NCBI RefSeq assembly: GCF_002286785.1
Contig: NZ_MUJY01000154.1
Location: 62,001-126,000 of the forward strand
Length of the DNA: 64,000 bases
Reading direction: 5' to 3'
Source of the DNA: Pseudomonas sp. PIC25
GTDB taxonomy: Bacteria; Pseudomonadota; Gammaproteobacteria; Pseudomonadales; Pseudomonadaceae
The notes below the pieces were generated by a model. The model had not been told where the DNA came from. It worked only from the letters and a program-made list of their open reading frames with translations, and searched no databases. The position numbers and the translations under genes were made by a program. Position 1 is the first letter of the stretch; each line of letters begins with the position of its first letter. Shown one piece after another: positions 52,355 to 60,516 of this stretch.

Positions 52355-53257
52355 ATGGACGTTCCAGGGCTGGCCGTCAGCCTGTCGTTCAGTCTCGGCG
52401 CCTGCGTTGGCGGCGGCTGGTGGTGCCTGCGTCGCCTGCGCGAGGCGCGCTACCTGCTGGATACGCCGACCTCGAAAATCCGCTCTGCCGCGCAAGGCTA
52501 CGTCGAGCTGTACGGCATTCTTCACGGGTTGCCGGACGCCGTGATCACCGGCCCGCTGACCGGCAAACCGTGTGTCTGGTGGCGCTTCCGCATCGAGGAG
52601 CTTCAGTCCGACGGCAAGAAAAGCCGCTGGCGTGTGGTCGAGAGCGGTACCAGCGAGGCCTGGCTGCGGCTCTCCGACAACACTGGCGAGTGCCTGATCA
52701 ACCCGCGTGGCGCGGAAGTCCGCCCCGCCACCCGCCAGAGCTGGCAGGGCTCGATGCGCCACCCGCTGCGCATCGAACCCAGCGGCGGATTCTTCGGCTT
52801 CCTCACCGGAGGCAAGCAATACCGCTACATCGAAGAGCGTCTGCATGCCGGCGAGCCGCTCTACGCCATCGGCGAGTTCCGCAGCCTGGGAGGTGGTCGC
52901 CAGGGCCTGGATGCCAGCGCGGCACAGGCGGCGATCATCCGCGAATGGAAGGGCGATTTCGCTGGTCTGTTGCAGCGTTTCGATGCCGACAACAATGGCC
53001 AGCTCGACGAGCAGGAATGGAACCGCGTGCGCCTGGCCGCCCAGCTCGAGGCGGAGGACCGCCATCGCAAAGCCAGCACCCAGCCGACGCAAAACCACAT
53101 GGTCTGCCCGGAGGAGTCCCAGCCCTTCATCCTGTCCAGCCATGGGGAGGACGAAATCGCCCGCCGTTTCCGCTGGCAGGCCGCCGGCGGCGCCATCCTC
53201 TGTCTGGTGGGCGCCGTGGCTACCGTTTACTTGCTACAGGTGGTGGGGTTGGTTTAG
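52355..53257 (+). CDS. GIDE-domain membrane protein with an EF-hand loop
   Basis: The 300-residue protein has N- and C-terminal membrane segments (about 5-24 and 273-298). The central part has the GIDE (E3-ubiquitin-ligase-like) domain pattern: YVELYGILHGLPDAVITGPLTGKPCVWWRFRIEE, then IEERLHAGEPLYAIGEF. A 12-residue EF-hand calcium loop is at residues 210-221 (D210, D212, N214, G215, D218, E221), inside a region absent from most GIDE proteins. It is partnered with LemA, as in P. aeruginosa. Its stop codon forms part of the duplicated target site of the inserted element that follows. Confidence 0.82.
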   Translation: MDVPGLAVSLSFSLGACVGGGWWCLRRLREARYLLDTPTSKIRSAAQGYVELYGILHGLPDAVITGPLTGKPCVWWRFRIEELQSDGKKSRWRVVESGTSEAWLRLSDNTGECLINPRGAEVRPATRQSWQGSMRHPLRIEPSGGFFGFLTGGKQYRYIEERLHAGEPLYAIGEFRSLGGGRQGLDASAAQAAIIREWKGDFAGLLQRFDADNNGQLDEQEWNRVRLAAQLEAEDRHRKASTQPTQNHMVCPEESQPFILSSHGEDEIARRFRWQAAGGAILCLVGAVATVYLLQVVGLV

Positions 53258-53456
53258 CAGGCCGTTGAAAACTACCTGCATTGCCGATACGGCGTTAAAA
53301 ACGACCTCGGATGCGAGCGCCAGGCTAGGCGCCCCCATCAAAATGCTCATTTACAGCACGTAAAGTCGAATGCGACCCCAGTCGCTTCTTCGGTCGTTTT
53401 TGTGGGGCAGCCGAGGCCTTGTCTCGGCTGCCTCGCCTACGTTTTTCAACGGCCTG
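53258..53456. mobile_element. MITE-like inverted-repeat element (199 bp)
   Basis: The element starts CAGGCCGTTGAAAA (53258-53271) and ends with its exact reverse complement TTTTCAACGGCCTG (53443-53456): 14-bp perfect terminal inverted repeats. TTAG flanks it on both sides (53254-53257 and 53457-53460), as expected for a 4-bp target duplication. The left TTAG contains the TAG stop codon of the GIDE gene. The interior has further internal inverted repeats, for example AAAAACGACC with GGTCGTTTTT, and a GCAGCCGAG/CTCGGCTGC hairpin. It has no transposase and no ORF, so it would need one supplied in trans. The 34 bases to the yebG stop have nothing further. Confidence 0.75.
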
Positions 53457-53491
53457 TTAGCGAGTAGGTGGGAGGGCGGTGCCGCCCTTTC

Positions 53492-53755
53492 TCATTCGTC
53501 TGCCGAGGAGGCATTCAGATCGGCCAGTGCATCCGGGCTGCTCTTGAAAGCCTTGGCGAACACCTCGCGGTTCTTCGCCATGAAAATCCCGATCTCCTCG
53601 ACCTGCTGTTCGCTCAACGACGGCACTGCCTTCTGCAATACCTCCGCCAGGGACTCCGCCAGTTCCAGCATCTTGTCATGACGATCGGCTTCGGCTTTAT
53701 CCATGAACAAACGCTCCGGGTCTCGGCTGCTGCGGTACACCACTTCAACGGCCAT
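53492..53755 (-). CDS. yebG: YebG family SOS-regulated protein
   Basis: The 87-residue protein starts MAVEVVYRSSRDPERLFMDKAEADRHDKMLELAESLAEVL, the YebG pattern (VEVKY...KKEADAYDKMLD...). YebG is a small SOS-induced DNA-damage protein of unclear role. An AGGTGG site precedes ATG 53755, and a perfect LexA box lies about 36 bases upstream. It converges on the MITE-bearing GIDE gene. Confidence 0.9.
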   Translation of the reverse strand: MAVEVVYRSSRDPERLFMDKAEADRHDKMLELAESLAEVLQKAVPSLSEQQVEEIGIFMAKNREVFAKAFKSSPDALADLNASSADE

Positions 53756-53790
53756 TCACCACCTCACATGCCTTTGGGGTTCTGAAAATA

Positions 53791-53806
53791 CTGTTTATCC
53801 GTACAG
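53791..53806 (-). promoter_or_regulatory. LexA (SOS) box upstream of yebG
   Basis: CTGTTTATCCGTACAG matches CTGT-N8-ACAG exactly, flanked by TA on both sides (ATACTGT...ACAGTAT). It lies 36 bases before the yebG start, the usual SOS arrangement. Confidence 0.88.
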
Positions 53807-53923
53807 TATAGAGAGGTCGTCAGCCAAAGCACAACCCGGCCGACCAGACGAATGCTGGCCGACACGACAGCGCCGTGGCAACTATCGGGCCGCCACGGCG
53901 CCTGCGTACATCATGAAAGCCAG

Positions 53924-54172
53924 CTACCGCCGCTGCGCGAACGCTGCTTCGTACAGCCCGGCCGCATCGCTCAACAAGAGATGGAAAGCCGCAAACACCC
54001 GGCTGTCATCCAACTGCTGATCGCCGCAGAACAACACCAGTGCCAACTGCTGCGCCGCATCCAGCCGCTCCTGGGCCGACTCGTACAACTCCAGTGCGCT
54101 TTGGCTGGCATCGACGTACAGCACTGGCTTGCCGGCAGGGGTGAAAGAGGGAAGGGGACGATAATCAGGCAT
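53924..54172 (-). CDS. Small Pseudomonas protein, DUF3077-like
   Basis: From ATG 54172 the protein is 82 residues (MPDYRPLPSFTPAGKPVLYVDASQSALELYESAQERLDAAQ). The body has alternating hydrophobic helices and ends AGLYEAAFAQRR. It resembles a large family of short Pseudomonas-specific proteins annotated DUF3077, whose job is unknown; the assignment is tentative. The start ATG overlaps the end of a 27-codon leader ORF (ATGCCTGA), so it is probably translated by coupling with it. Confidence 0.6.
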   Translation of the reverse strand: MPDYRPLPSFTPAGKPVLYVDASQSALELYESAQERLDAAQQLALVLFCGDQQLDDSRVFAAFHLLLSDAAGLYEAAFAQRR

Positions 54173-54248
54173 GGCACACCTCCGGGCGGAGGCTGACCAA
54201 GGGCAACGCATGCGGGAGGCCCGCGAGGATAAAAGGAGGGTAGTCCAT
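54165..54248 (-). CDS. 27-codon leader ORF, coupled to the DUF3077-like gene
   Basis: A strong GGAAATAAGGACA site precedes ATG 54248. The 27-residue peptide (MDYPPFILAGLPHALPLVSL...) is not similar to anything I recognise. Its TGA stop overlaps the next gene's ATG by 8 bases (ATGCCTGA), so ribosomes finishing it can restart on the next gene. Such short ORFs often control the level of a downstream small protein. Confidence 0.5.
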   Translation of the reverse strand: MDYPPFILAGLPHALPLVSLRPEVCHA

Positions 54249-54621
54249 TGTCCTTATTTCCTTTCTGGGGTTAAGGAACCGCCTACCCACCGTTGTCACG
54301 CGGTATGGAGGCGGACCGTGCGAGGGTGACAATCCGGCCAGAAAGGACGCCGGCCAGGCCGAAGCCTGCCCCGCACGGCCCGCCATAAAGCGCGATAGTT
54401 TGGCACACGAAGTGCCAACTATTCAGCAATGACGGAGTGCGTCTTTCTGGAAGCGGGTTGTCACGCCCGGCCACGGGATTGACCGTGACGGGGCTGACTG
54501 TAGCGAGATGCGAACGGCGGGCGGGGTGCGACGGTTCGCGTTTTGGCGATTGATTGATAGTTTTTGCATCGAGCGAATAAACGCACTCATATCGAACATC
54601 AGCCGCAGGAGACTGAATGCC
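54249..54621. other. Gene-free region with inverted repeats
   Basis: This 373-base region lies between the leader ORF and the UPF0158 gene and holds no gene I can support. It contains an imperfect 10-bp stem (TAGTT-T-GGCAC then GTGCCAACTA, 54396-54421, five-base loop; arms extend to 54395 and 54422), which is close to the leader's 5' side on the minus strand, and a TTGTCAC...GTGACAA pair (54295-54330). GGTTGTCACGC recurs near 54455. It may hold the promoter and mRNA leader of the minus-strand pair. Confidence 0.5.
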
Positions 54622-55048
54622 GTGGATACGACGGTACAACTGGACGAATTGTTGAATGCGTATGAATGGGTCAGCACCGGTGACGCAGCGGCGTTAGGCT
54701 GCGAGGCTTATATCAACAGAGCGACAGGGGAGATTCATTGGGTTGGCGAGGGCATTGACGAGGAAGCCCCAAATGATATCGACGATGAAAGCCGATATAT
54801 CGCTGTGCCAGGAAAGAGAGAGTTCGACCTTGGCCGCCCTCTTGTTATGCGCTTTTGTCGAAGAGCACCTCCCGGACAGCATCGATGCCGTTTACGGGTT
54901 CTTCCGCAAGCGCGGTGCATACAGGCAATTCATAGCGTTGCTCGATCATGTCGGCCAGCTCGATGCCTGGCATGCGTATGAACAGCAGGCCACTGAAGAC
55001 GCATTGCGCGATTGGTGCGAAGAAAACGGTCTCACCCTTGTTTCATAG
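54622..55048 (+). pseudogene. UPF0158-family protein, frameshifted
   Basis: The first part (GTG 54622, VDTTVQLDELLNAYEWVSTGD... to GRPLVMRF) and the second (FVEEHLPDSIDAVYGFFRKRGAYRQFIALLDHVGQLDAW...NGLTLVS) are the two halves of one UPF0158 protein in different frames. A run of four T at 54853-54856 is one base too long; deleting one T restores CGC-TTT-GTC-GAA and a single 141-residue protein. It could be a real loss-of-function mutation, phase variation at the T run, or a sequencing error. AGGAG lies 11 bases before the GTG. The family has no known function. Confidence 0.78.
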
Positions 55049-55136
55049 CCGACCAGGCAGGTCGGCTGGCATTTTTGATGCCCTTGGGCGGGCCTGATGG
55101 AGCCCTGCCCCGCGTGAGAGGGCAGGGCGAGTCCGG

Positions 55137-55802
55137 TCAGAACCACTGATCGTTGCGCTTGCGCCGCACCCGCAACAAGGTCGGCAGGATCAGCCCGGCG
55201 AACAGTCCGGCACCGGCGATGCTGCCGCCGTAGACCATGTAGCGCATCAGCACTTGCTGGTTCTCGTCGCCGACCTGGGCTTGCAGTTCGCGCAATTCGG
55301 AGCGTGCCCGGCTCAGTTCGAGGTTGAGTGTCGAGCGGGCGGTCTGTAGCTCGTCGATCAGTTTCTTGCGTGAGTCCAGCGTCTCCTGCATGCCTTTCAC
55401 GCGGGTTTTCCAGGTGTCGTCGATGCCGGCCAGTTCCGCTGTCAGCTCGGCGACTTTCTGCTCCAGCTGCGGCAGGCGTTCGGCCTGACCGGGCACTTCC
55501 TGCAGGTCGCGGCTGGGTATCCACACGGCGTTGCCGTTCTCGTTACGCACCTGGCTGTAATCCCCCTGGGTGCTCAGCAGCTCGACCTTCTGCCCGGAGG
55601 TGAGGGTGCCGACGATGCGGTAGCCATCGGTCGGGCCGCTACGCACGTAGGTGTTCAGGCTGTCGCTCACCCAGCGCACGTTGCTGGCGGCTTCTTCGGC
55701 GTGTAGCGGGGCGGCGAGCAGCATGCCGCCCAGCAGGCAGGCACCGAGGGCACGGGGCATGGATGGGAAAATACGGGCGGGGAGATGGCGGGATAGGGAC
55801 AT
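55137..55802 (-). CDS. Membrane-anchored SH3-domain protein (TIGR04211/YgiM type)
   Basis: From ATG 55802 the protein is 221 residues. It has a signal peptide ending at HAEEAAS, a bacterial SH3 domain (about 45-110: VSDSLNTYVRSGPTDGYRIVGTLTSGQKVELLSTQG...WIPSRDLQ), a long coiled coil (about 115-185), and a C-terminal membrane anchor (YMVYGGSIAGAGLFAGLILPTLLRVRRKR). Such proteins bind envelope partners. ATG 55760 is an alternative start giving a 207-residue protein with a cleaner signal peptide and the normal YgiM length. Confidence 0.8.
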   Translation of the reverse strand: MSLSRHLPARIFPSMPRALGACLLGGMLLAAPLHAEEAASNVRWVSDSLNTYVRSGPTDGYRIVGTLTSGQKVELLSTQGDYSQVRNENGNAVWIPSRDLQEVPGQAERLPQLEQKVAELTAELAGIDDTWKTRVKGMQETLDSRKKLIDELQTARSTLNLELSRARSELRELQAQVGDENQQVLMRYMVYGGSIAGAGLFAGLILPTLLRVRRKRNDQWF

Positions 55803-56093
55803 GGCGAACTTCACATGGCGATAGAACGAAACCCGCGGAACGGGCGCGAAAACCAGCCTGGCGAATTGTTCTAGGAGCCGGGTGGGAGGCCGTGACGCAG
55901 GCATCTGGTGGCGAATGGCAAGCATCCCGCCCGGTGGGCTGGCAGCAGACAGACAGCCGGTGGCCGGGTGAAGTTCAGCCTGGCGGTCAGAAGCGGATAG
56001 GCGGCGCGCGACCCGGAGTGAGCCGGGCGCAGTGAAGCCAGGATGGAAAACGCTTCGCGATTCTCCACCCTTCCGTCGGTAACTGAACCGCTG

Positions 56094-56705
56094 TCAGGGC
56101 AATGCCGCTTCGCGCTGACGGATTGCCGTGAAGAGGTCCTGTCCCATGGCAAATGCACGGTCCAAGTGAAGGCGCGGGTCCTGGGTTTCCGAGTCGAGCA
56201 AGAGTTCGGAACTCATCACGTGGGCGCCGCAGTAGTCGAAGATGCCGTGGTCGATCTGGGTTTTCATCGCATGGAAATAGCCATGCCGTTCATAGGTGCC
56301 CGCGTCGGCACCGCCCACGCCGATGAGGTGGACGTGCAGGTGGCGGAGCTTTTTCTCCAGCTTGGCGTCGAGGCTGAAGTCGAAGGCCCAGCCGTTGGAG
56401 AACACGCGGTCGATCCAGCCCTTGAGCAGCCCCGGCATCGACCACCAGTAGACGGGATAGACCAGTACCAAGGCATCGGCGCGGTCGATGCGGGCCTGTT
56501 CGGCGGCCACGTCGGCGGGGGGCGGTGCTTGGCGGCGGTGCACGGCGTGGTCGGCCAGGGTGAAGCGTGGGTCGAAGCCTTCCGCCGCGAGGTCGGCGAT
56601 TTCGGTACTGTTGCCGGAGAGGGCGATGCCTTCGGCAAGCCGTTTCGCGAGGCTGTGGGTCAGCGATTGGGGATCGTGATGCGCGACGACGATGAGGGCG
56701 TGCAT
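56094..56705 (-). CDS. Flavodoxin-fold NAD(P)H-dependent oxidoreductase
   Basis: The 203-residue protein has the KefF/MdaB/quinone-reductase type flavodoxin fold: ALIVVAHHDPQSLTHSLAKRL (FMN phosphate loop), YPVYWWSMPGLLKGWIDRVFSNGWAF and HVHLIGVGGAD. It probably reduces quinones or electrophiles in the cytoplasm, with FMN or FAD. The gene is divergent from a TetR regulator across a 14-bp repeat array, so it is the likely target of that regulator. ATG 56705 follows CAGGAGCCCGCC. Confidence 0.87.
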   Translation of the reverse strand: MHALIVVAHHDPQSLTHSLAKRLAEGIALSGNSTEIADLAAEGFDPRFTLADHAVHRRQAPPPADVAAEQARIDRADALVLVYPVYWWSMPGLLKGWIDRVFSNGWAFDFSLDAKLEKKLRHLHVHLIGVGGADAGTYERHGYFHAMKTQIDHGIFDYCGAHVMSSELLLDSETQDPRLHLDRAFAMGQDLFTAIRQREAALP

Positions 56706-56754
56706 GGCGGGCTCCTGCGGTTTACGAAAGCAAGACGAGGGTTATACTGAGGTC

Positions 56755-56810
56755 GTAAGTTACGGGTGGTAACTTACTATTGGTAAGTTACTTTTGGTAG
56801 GTTAAAAGTG
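56755..56810. promoter_or_regulatory. Four-unit 14-bp operator array between the divergent reductase and TetR genes
   Basis: The core 9-mer GTAAGTTAC is a palindrome around one base. It occurs at 56755, 56769 (as GTAACTTAC), 56783, and as GTAGGTTAA at 56797: exactly 14-bp spacing, with each unit's five-base spacer ending in TG. The fourth spacer (AAGTG) contains the GTG start codon of the TetR gene. This is a probable cooperative repressor-binding array controlling both genes. Confidence 0.75.
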
Positions 56811-57437
56811 TCAAGCAGTGAGATCGAAGAGCAGGAGTCCTTTTCGCAGCCGCGCCGTCGCCTTTCCCGGGAGGAGCGGCAGCGGCAGTTGCTGGATGTC
56901 GCATGGCAGTTGATCCGGGAAGAGGGCACGGAGGCGCTGACCCTGGGCCGGCTTGCCGAGCAGGCCGGCGTGACCAAACCGGTGGTCTACGATCACTTCG
57001 GCACGCGGGCCGGACTGTTGGCAGTGCTTTACCAGGCGTTCGATGCCCGCCAGACAGCGCAGATGGACGCCGCGCTGGAGGCTAGCGAACCGACCCTGGC
57101 GGCCAGGGCGGAGGTGATTGCTTCCTCTTATGTGGATTGCGTGCTGCTTCAGGGGCGGGAGATTCCCGGCGTGATCGCGGCGCTCGCCAGCTCGCCGGAG
57201 CTGGAGCGGATCAAGCGCGAGTACGAAGTGGTGTTCCTCGATAAATGCCGCAAGGCCCTGGCCCCCTTCGCTGCTCTGGGGGATGTGGGCTTGGCGGGAT
57301 TGCGGGCGATGCTGGGGGCCGCCGAGGCGTTGTCCCATGCCGCCGCGGTCGGTGAGATCACACCCGGGCAGGCGAAGGACGAGCTGTACGAGATCATCGT
57401 TGCGATGGTCGAGAGAAGTGGGCGCGAACGCCGCTGA
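56808..57437 (+). CDS. TetR-family transcriptional regulator
   Basis: The 209-residue protein has an N-terminal helix-turn-helix (QLLDVAWQLIREEGTEALTLGRLAEQAGVTKPVVYDHFGTRAGLLAVLYQAFD, about 28-80) and a helical ligand/dimer domain. It starts at GTG 56808, which is inside the operator array; a Shine-Dalgarno-like GGTAGG is itself part of the fourth repeat. This suggests that the regulator represses itself and the divergent reductase, with an electrophile or quinone as a likely inducer (inference). Confidence 0.9.
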   Translation: MSSSEIEEQESFSQPRRRLSREERQRQLLDVAWQLIREEGTEALTLGRLAEQAGVTKPVVYDHFGTRAGLLAVLYQAFDARQTAQMDAALEASEPTLAARAEVIASSYVDCVLLQGREIPGVIAALASSPELERIKREYEVVFLDKCRKALAPFAALGDVGLAGLRAMLGAAEALSHAAAVGEITPGQAKDELYEIIVAMVERSGRERR

Positions 57438-57449
57438 ACAGGGGCGCCT

Positions 57450-59813
57450 TCAGAACAATCCCATCTGTCCATCGACCAGCCGTTCGAAGTCATCCCCCAC
57501 GAACGGCAGGATGGCGTCCGCCACGGGTTGCAGTTGACGGCTCACGTAGTGGTCGTAGTCGATGGGCGCGCGGCGGGTTTCCAGGGGTTCCGGGCCGGCG
57601 ACAGTGATCAGGTAGCTGATCCAGCCGCCGCTCTGGTACTGCCGGGGGCGGCCGAGGCGGTCGTTGTGTTCGTCGGCGAGGCGGGCGGCACGGACGTGCG
57701 GCGGAACGTTGCGCTGGTAGTCGTCGAGGCGGCGGCGCAGGCGCTTGCGGTAGACGAGCAGGTCGTCCAGATCGCCGGCCAGGGTGTGGCGCACATAGTC
57801 GCGCACATAGTCCTGGTAGGGCTGGCCATTGAAGATGCGCAGGTAGAGTTCCTGCTGGAAGCGCTGGGCCAGCGGCGACCAGTCGGTGCGCACGGTTTCC
57901 AGGCCCTTGAACACGATCTCCTCGCCGCCGTCCGGTCGCTGAACGAGGCCGGCGTAGCGCTTCTTGCTGCCTTCCTCGGCGCCGCGCACGGTGGGCATGA
58001 GGAAGCGGCGGTAATGGGTTTCGAATTGCAGTTCGAGGGCGCTTTCCAGGCCGAATTCCCGTTGCAGGTGCTCGCGCCACCACTGGTTGACGTGCTGCAC
58101 CAGGGCGCGGCCGATGCGGGCGGCATCTGCCTCGGCGTGGGCGCTGCGCAGCCAGACGAAGGTGGAGTCGGTGTCGCCATAGATCACGCTGTAGCCCTGG
58201 GCTTCGATCAGCTCGCGGGTGCGGCGCATGATCTCGTGGCCGCGCAGGGTGATGGACGAGGCGAGGCGCGGATCGAAGAAGCGGCAACCGCTGGAGCCGA
58301 GCACGCCGTAGAAGGCGTTCATGATGATTTTCAGCGCCTGGGACAGCGGCTTGTTGTGCTCGCGCTTGGCCGCCTCGCGGCCCTCCCAGACGCGGGCGAC
58401 GATGGCTGGCAGGCAGTGCCGCGTGCGGGAGAAGCGCGCGCCGCGAAAGCCCGGCACCGAGGCGCTGTCGTCGGGGTTGCGCAAGCCTTCCACCAGGCCC
58501 ACCGGGTCGATGAGGAAGGTGCGGATGATCGAGGGGTAGAGGCTCTTGTAGTCGAGCACCAGCACCGAGTCGTAGAGGCCGGGGCGGGAGTCCATCACGA
58601 AGCCGCCGGGGCTGGCTTCCGGCATGCGTTCGCCGAGGTTCGGCGCGACGAAGCCCTGGCGGTGCATGAGCGGCATGTACAGGTGGCAGAAGGCGGCCAC
58701 CGAGCCGCCGCTGCGGTCGGCGGGCAAGCCGGTGACGGTGGCGCGTTCCAGCAAAAAGCGCAGTAGCTCGGTGTGCTCGAAGATGCGCGTGACCAGCTCG
58801 CAGTCCTTGAGGTTGTAGCGCGCCAGGGCAGGTTTGTCCTCGGCGAACATGCGGTCGATCTCGTCCATGCGCTGGTAGGGGTTGTCGATGGACTTGCCTT
58901 CGCCGAGCAGGGTCTGGGCGACATTTTCCAGGCTGAACGAGGGGAAGCTCCAAGTGGCCGATCGCAGGGCTTCGATGCCGTCGATGATCAGCCGGCCGGC
59001 GGCATCGGCGAAGAAGTGGTTGCTGCGGGTGCCGTGCTCGCGCCAGCCCATCTCGTCGCCGCCGCGACCGAGGCGCAGGGGCACCTGCAGCCGCTTGGCG
59101 TGCTCGTGCAGCACGCGCAGGTCGAACTGCACCAGGTTCCAGCCGATGAGCGCATCCGGGTCGTGGCGGGCCAGCCAGTCATTGAGCCGTTCCAGCAGCT
59201 CGGCGCGGCTGTCGCAGTATTCCAGGTCGAAGTCGCGGGGCGTGTCGGTGCCGTTGGGCGGGCCGAGCATGTAGACCTGGCGCTGGCCGCAGCCTTCCAG
59301 GGCGATGGAGTAAAGGTCGCCACGCATGTTGGTCTCGATGTCGAGGGAGACCAGTTTAAGTCTGGGGCGGTAGTCCGGGGCAGGCTTGAGCTGGGCGTCG
59401 AGCAGAGCGCCGTTGCCATCTGGTGTGCCATCGAACCACACCGGCGCGGTGATGAAGCGCTCCATCAGATAGCGCTCCGGCGGGCGGATATCGGCTTCGT
59501 AGACATCCACGCCGGCCTGGCGAAGCTGCTTGTCCAGCTTCATCAGTTGCCGGTGCTGGCGGCAGTAGAGGCCGAGCACCGGGCGGTGGCGGAAGTCGCT
59601 GAGGGCGAGCGGACGCAGCTCGACATCGCGCTCGCTGCGCAACAATGCCTCGGCGCGCTCGCGCTGGGCAGCCGGGATGAAGGCCACCGAAGGCTGGTGG
59701 GGCAGGCGTACGTAACGCGGGCCGTCGTCGGTCGCCAACCAGAAAGCGACCTCGGTACCGGCGGGTGTATCGCGCCAGTGCCGTGTCAGGACGAACCCTT
59801 GCCGTAACTCCAC
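57450..59813 (-). CDS. polB: DNA polymerase II
   Basis: The 787-residue family B polymerase has 3'-5' exonuclease motifs ([31 protein letters not shown]) and polymerase motifs ([55 protein letters not shown]). Pol II helps restart stalled replication and extend past lesions. It starts at GTG 59813 ([15 protein letters not shown]). A 14-bp inverted repeat (GTGAA-N4-TTCAC) at 59825 is not a LexA box, and no SOS box was found upstream. It converges with the TetR gene, with a 12-base gap. Confidence 0.96.
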   Translation of the reverse strand: MELRQGFVLTRHWRDTPAGTEVAFWLATDDGPRYVRLPHQPSVAFIPAAQRERAEALLRSERDVELRPLALSDFRHRPVLGLYCRQHRQLMKLDKQLRQAGVDVYEADIRPPERYLMERFITAPVWFDGTPDGNGALLDAQLKPAPDYRPRLKLVSLDIETNMRGDLYSIALEGCGQRQVYMLGPPNGTDTPRDFDLEYCDSRAELLERLNDWLARHDPDALIGWNLVQFDLRVLHEHAKRLQVPLRLGRGGDEMGWREHGTRSNHFFADAAGRLIIDGIEALRSATWSFPSFSLENVAQTLLGEGKSIDNPYQRMDEIDRMFAEDKPALARYNLKDCELVTRIFEHTELLRFLLERATVTGLPADRSGGSVAAFCHLYMPLMHRQGFVAPNLGERMPEASPGGFVMDSRPGLYDSVLVLDYKSLYPSIIRTFLIDPVGLVEGLRNPDDSASVPGFRGARFSRTRHCLPAIVARVWEGREAAKREHNKPLSQALKIIMNAFYGVLGSSGCRFFDPRLASSITLRGHEIMRRTRELIEAQGYSVIYGDTDSTFVWLRSAHAEADAARIGRALVQHVNQWWREHLQREFGLESALELQFETHYRRFLMPTVRGAEEGSKKRYAGLVQRPDGGEEIVFKGLETVRTDWSPLAQRFQQELYLRIFNGQPYQDYVRDYVRHTLAGDLDDLLVYRKRLRRRLDDYQRNVPPHVRAARLADEHNDRLGRPRQYQSGGWISYLITVAGPEPLETRRAPIDYDHYVSRQLQPVADAILPFVGDDFERLVDGQMGLF

Positions 59814-59986
59814 CGTATGACCTCGTGAACTGATTCACGGTGATTCTACCGGCTTCGGGTGGGTTGGCTGGCGTCTTGTTGGGGAACGCGGGTGGATGAA
59901 TCCGCCCCGGCGAAAAGCTGGCGATTCGCCGGTTGGTCCGTTCCCGTGCTAGAACGGAGTCGCGAAGGACTTATGGGAGAGCTGCG

Positions 59987-60481
59987 ATGGAGCAAGACAA
60001 GGACGCGGTGCTGGGGCGAATCCTGGCGTTCTTCGCGTCGATCGGATTGCCATGCGAGCCGGCGGCGTTGGCTGAGCCGACCTTCCTGCCGGGTATCAGG
60101 GTGGAGTGCGGGGGATTGTTGTTCGATGCCGAGCGCCTGGCATTCCCCGGCGACCTGCTCCACGAGGCAGGGCACCTGGCGGTGGTGCCGGCCGAGGAGC
60201 GGCGGACGCTGAGCGGCAATATCGACCGTGGCGGCGCGGAGGAGATGGCGGCCATCGCCTGGTCCTGGGCCGCGCTGGTGCATCTGCGATTGGCGCCGGA
60301 GGTGGTGTTTCATCCCGACGGGTATCGCGGCGAGGCGGCGGCGATCATCGAGAATTTCAGCGCCGGGCGCTTCGTCGGGGTGCCCTGGCTGCAATGGCGG
60401 GGGATGAGCCTGGAGCCGGAGCAGGCGGCGCGCCAGGGCGGAGAGCCGTTTCCGGCGATGCGGCGGTGGTTGTGCGATTAA
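59987..60481 (+). CDS. Small conserved protein with a HEAGH zincin-like motif
   Basis: The 164-residue protein starts at ATG 59987 behind GGGAGA. It contains DLLHEAGHLAVVPAEERR with the HExxH zinc-protease motif (HEAGH), and about 26 residues further an EEMAAIAWSW segment whose Glu could be the third ligand, as in gluzincins. No signal peptide is visible. I do not recognise a named family; P. aeruginosa has a similar hypothetical next to polB (from memory). It diverges from polB. Confidence 0.65.
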   Translation: MEQDKDAVLGRILAFFASIGLPCEPAALAEPTFLPGIRVECGGLLFDAERLAFPGDLLHEAGHLAVVPAEERRTLSGNIDRGGAEEMAAIAWSWAALVHLRLAPEVVFHPDGYRGEAAAIIENFSAGRFVGVPWLQWRGMSLEPEQAARQGGEPFPAMRRWLCD

Positions 60482-60516
60482 CGGGGTGAGCGTGTGAACG
60501 CCGCCCAACATACAAG

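Noticed and set aside
56755-56810. The 14-bp repeats could be read as a small CRISPR array.
   Set aside because: The repeat is 9 bp, the spacers are 5 bp and there are no cas genes; the position between divergent genes fits an operator.
59825-59838. A GTGAA-N4-TTCAC inverted repeat just upstream of polB.
   Set aside because: It does not match the LexA pattern CTGT-N8-ACAG, and no second copy was found, so an SOS box cannot be claimed for polB here.
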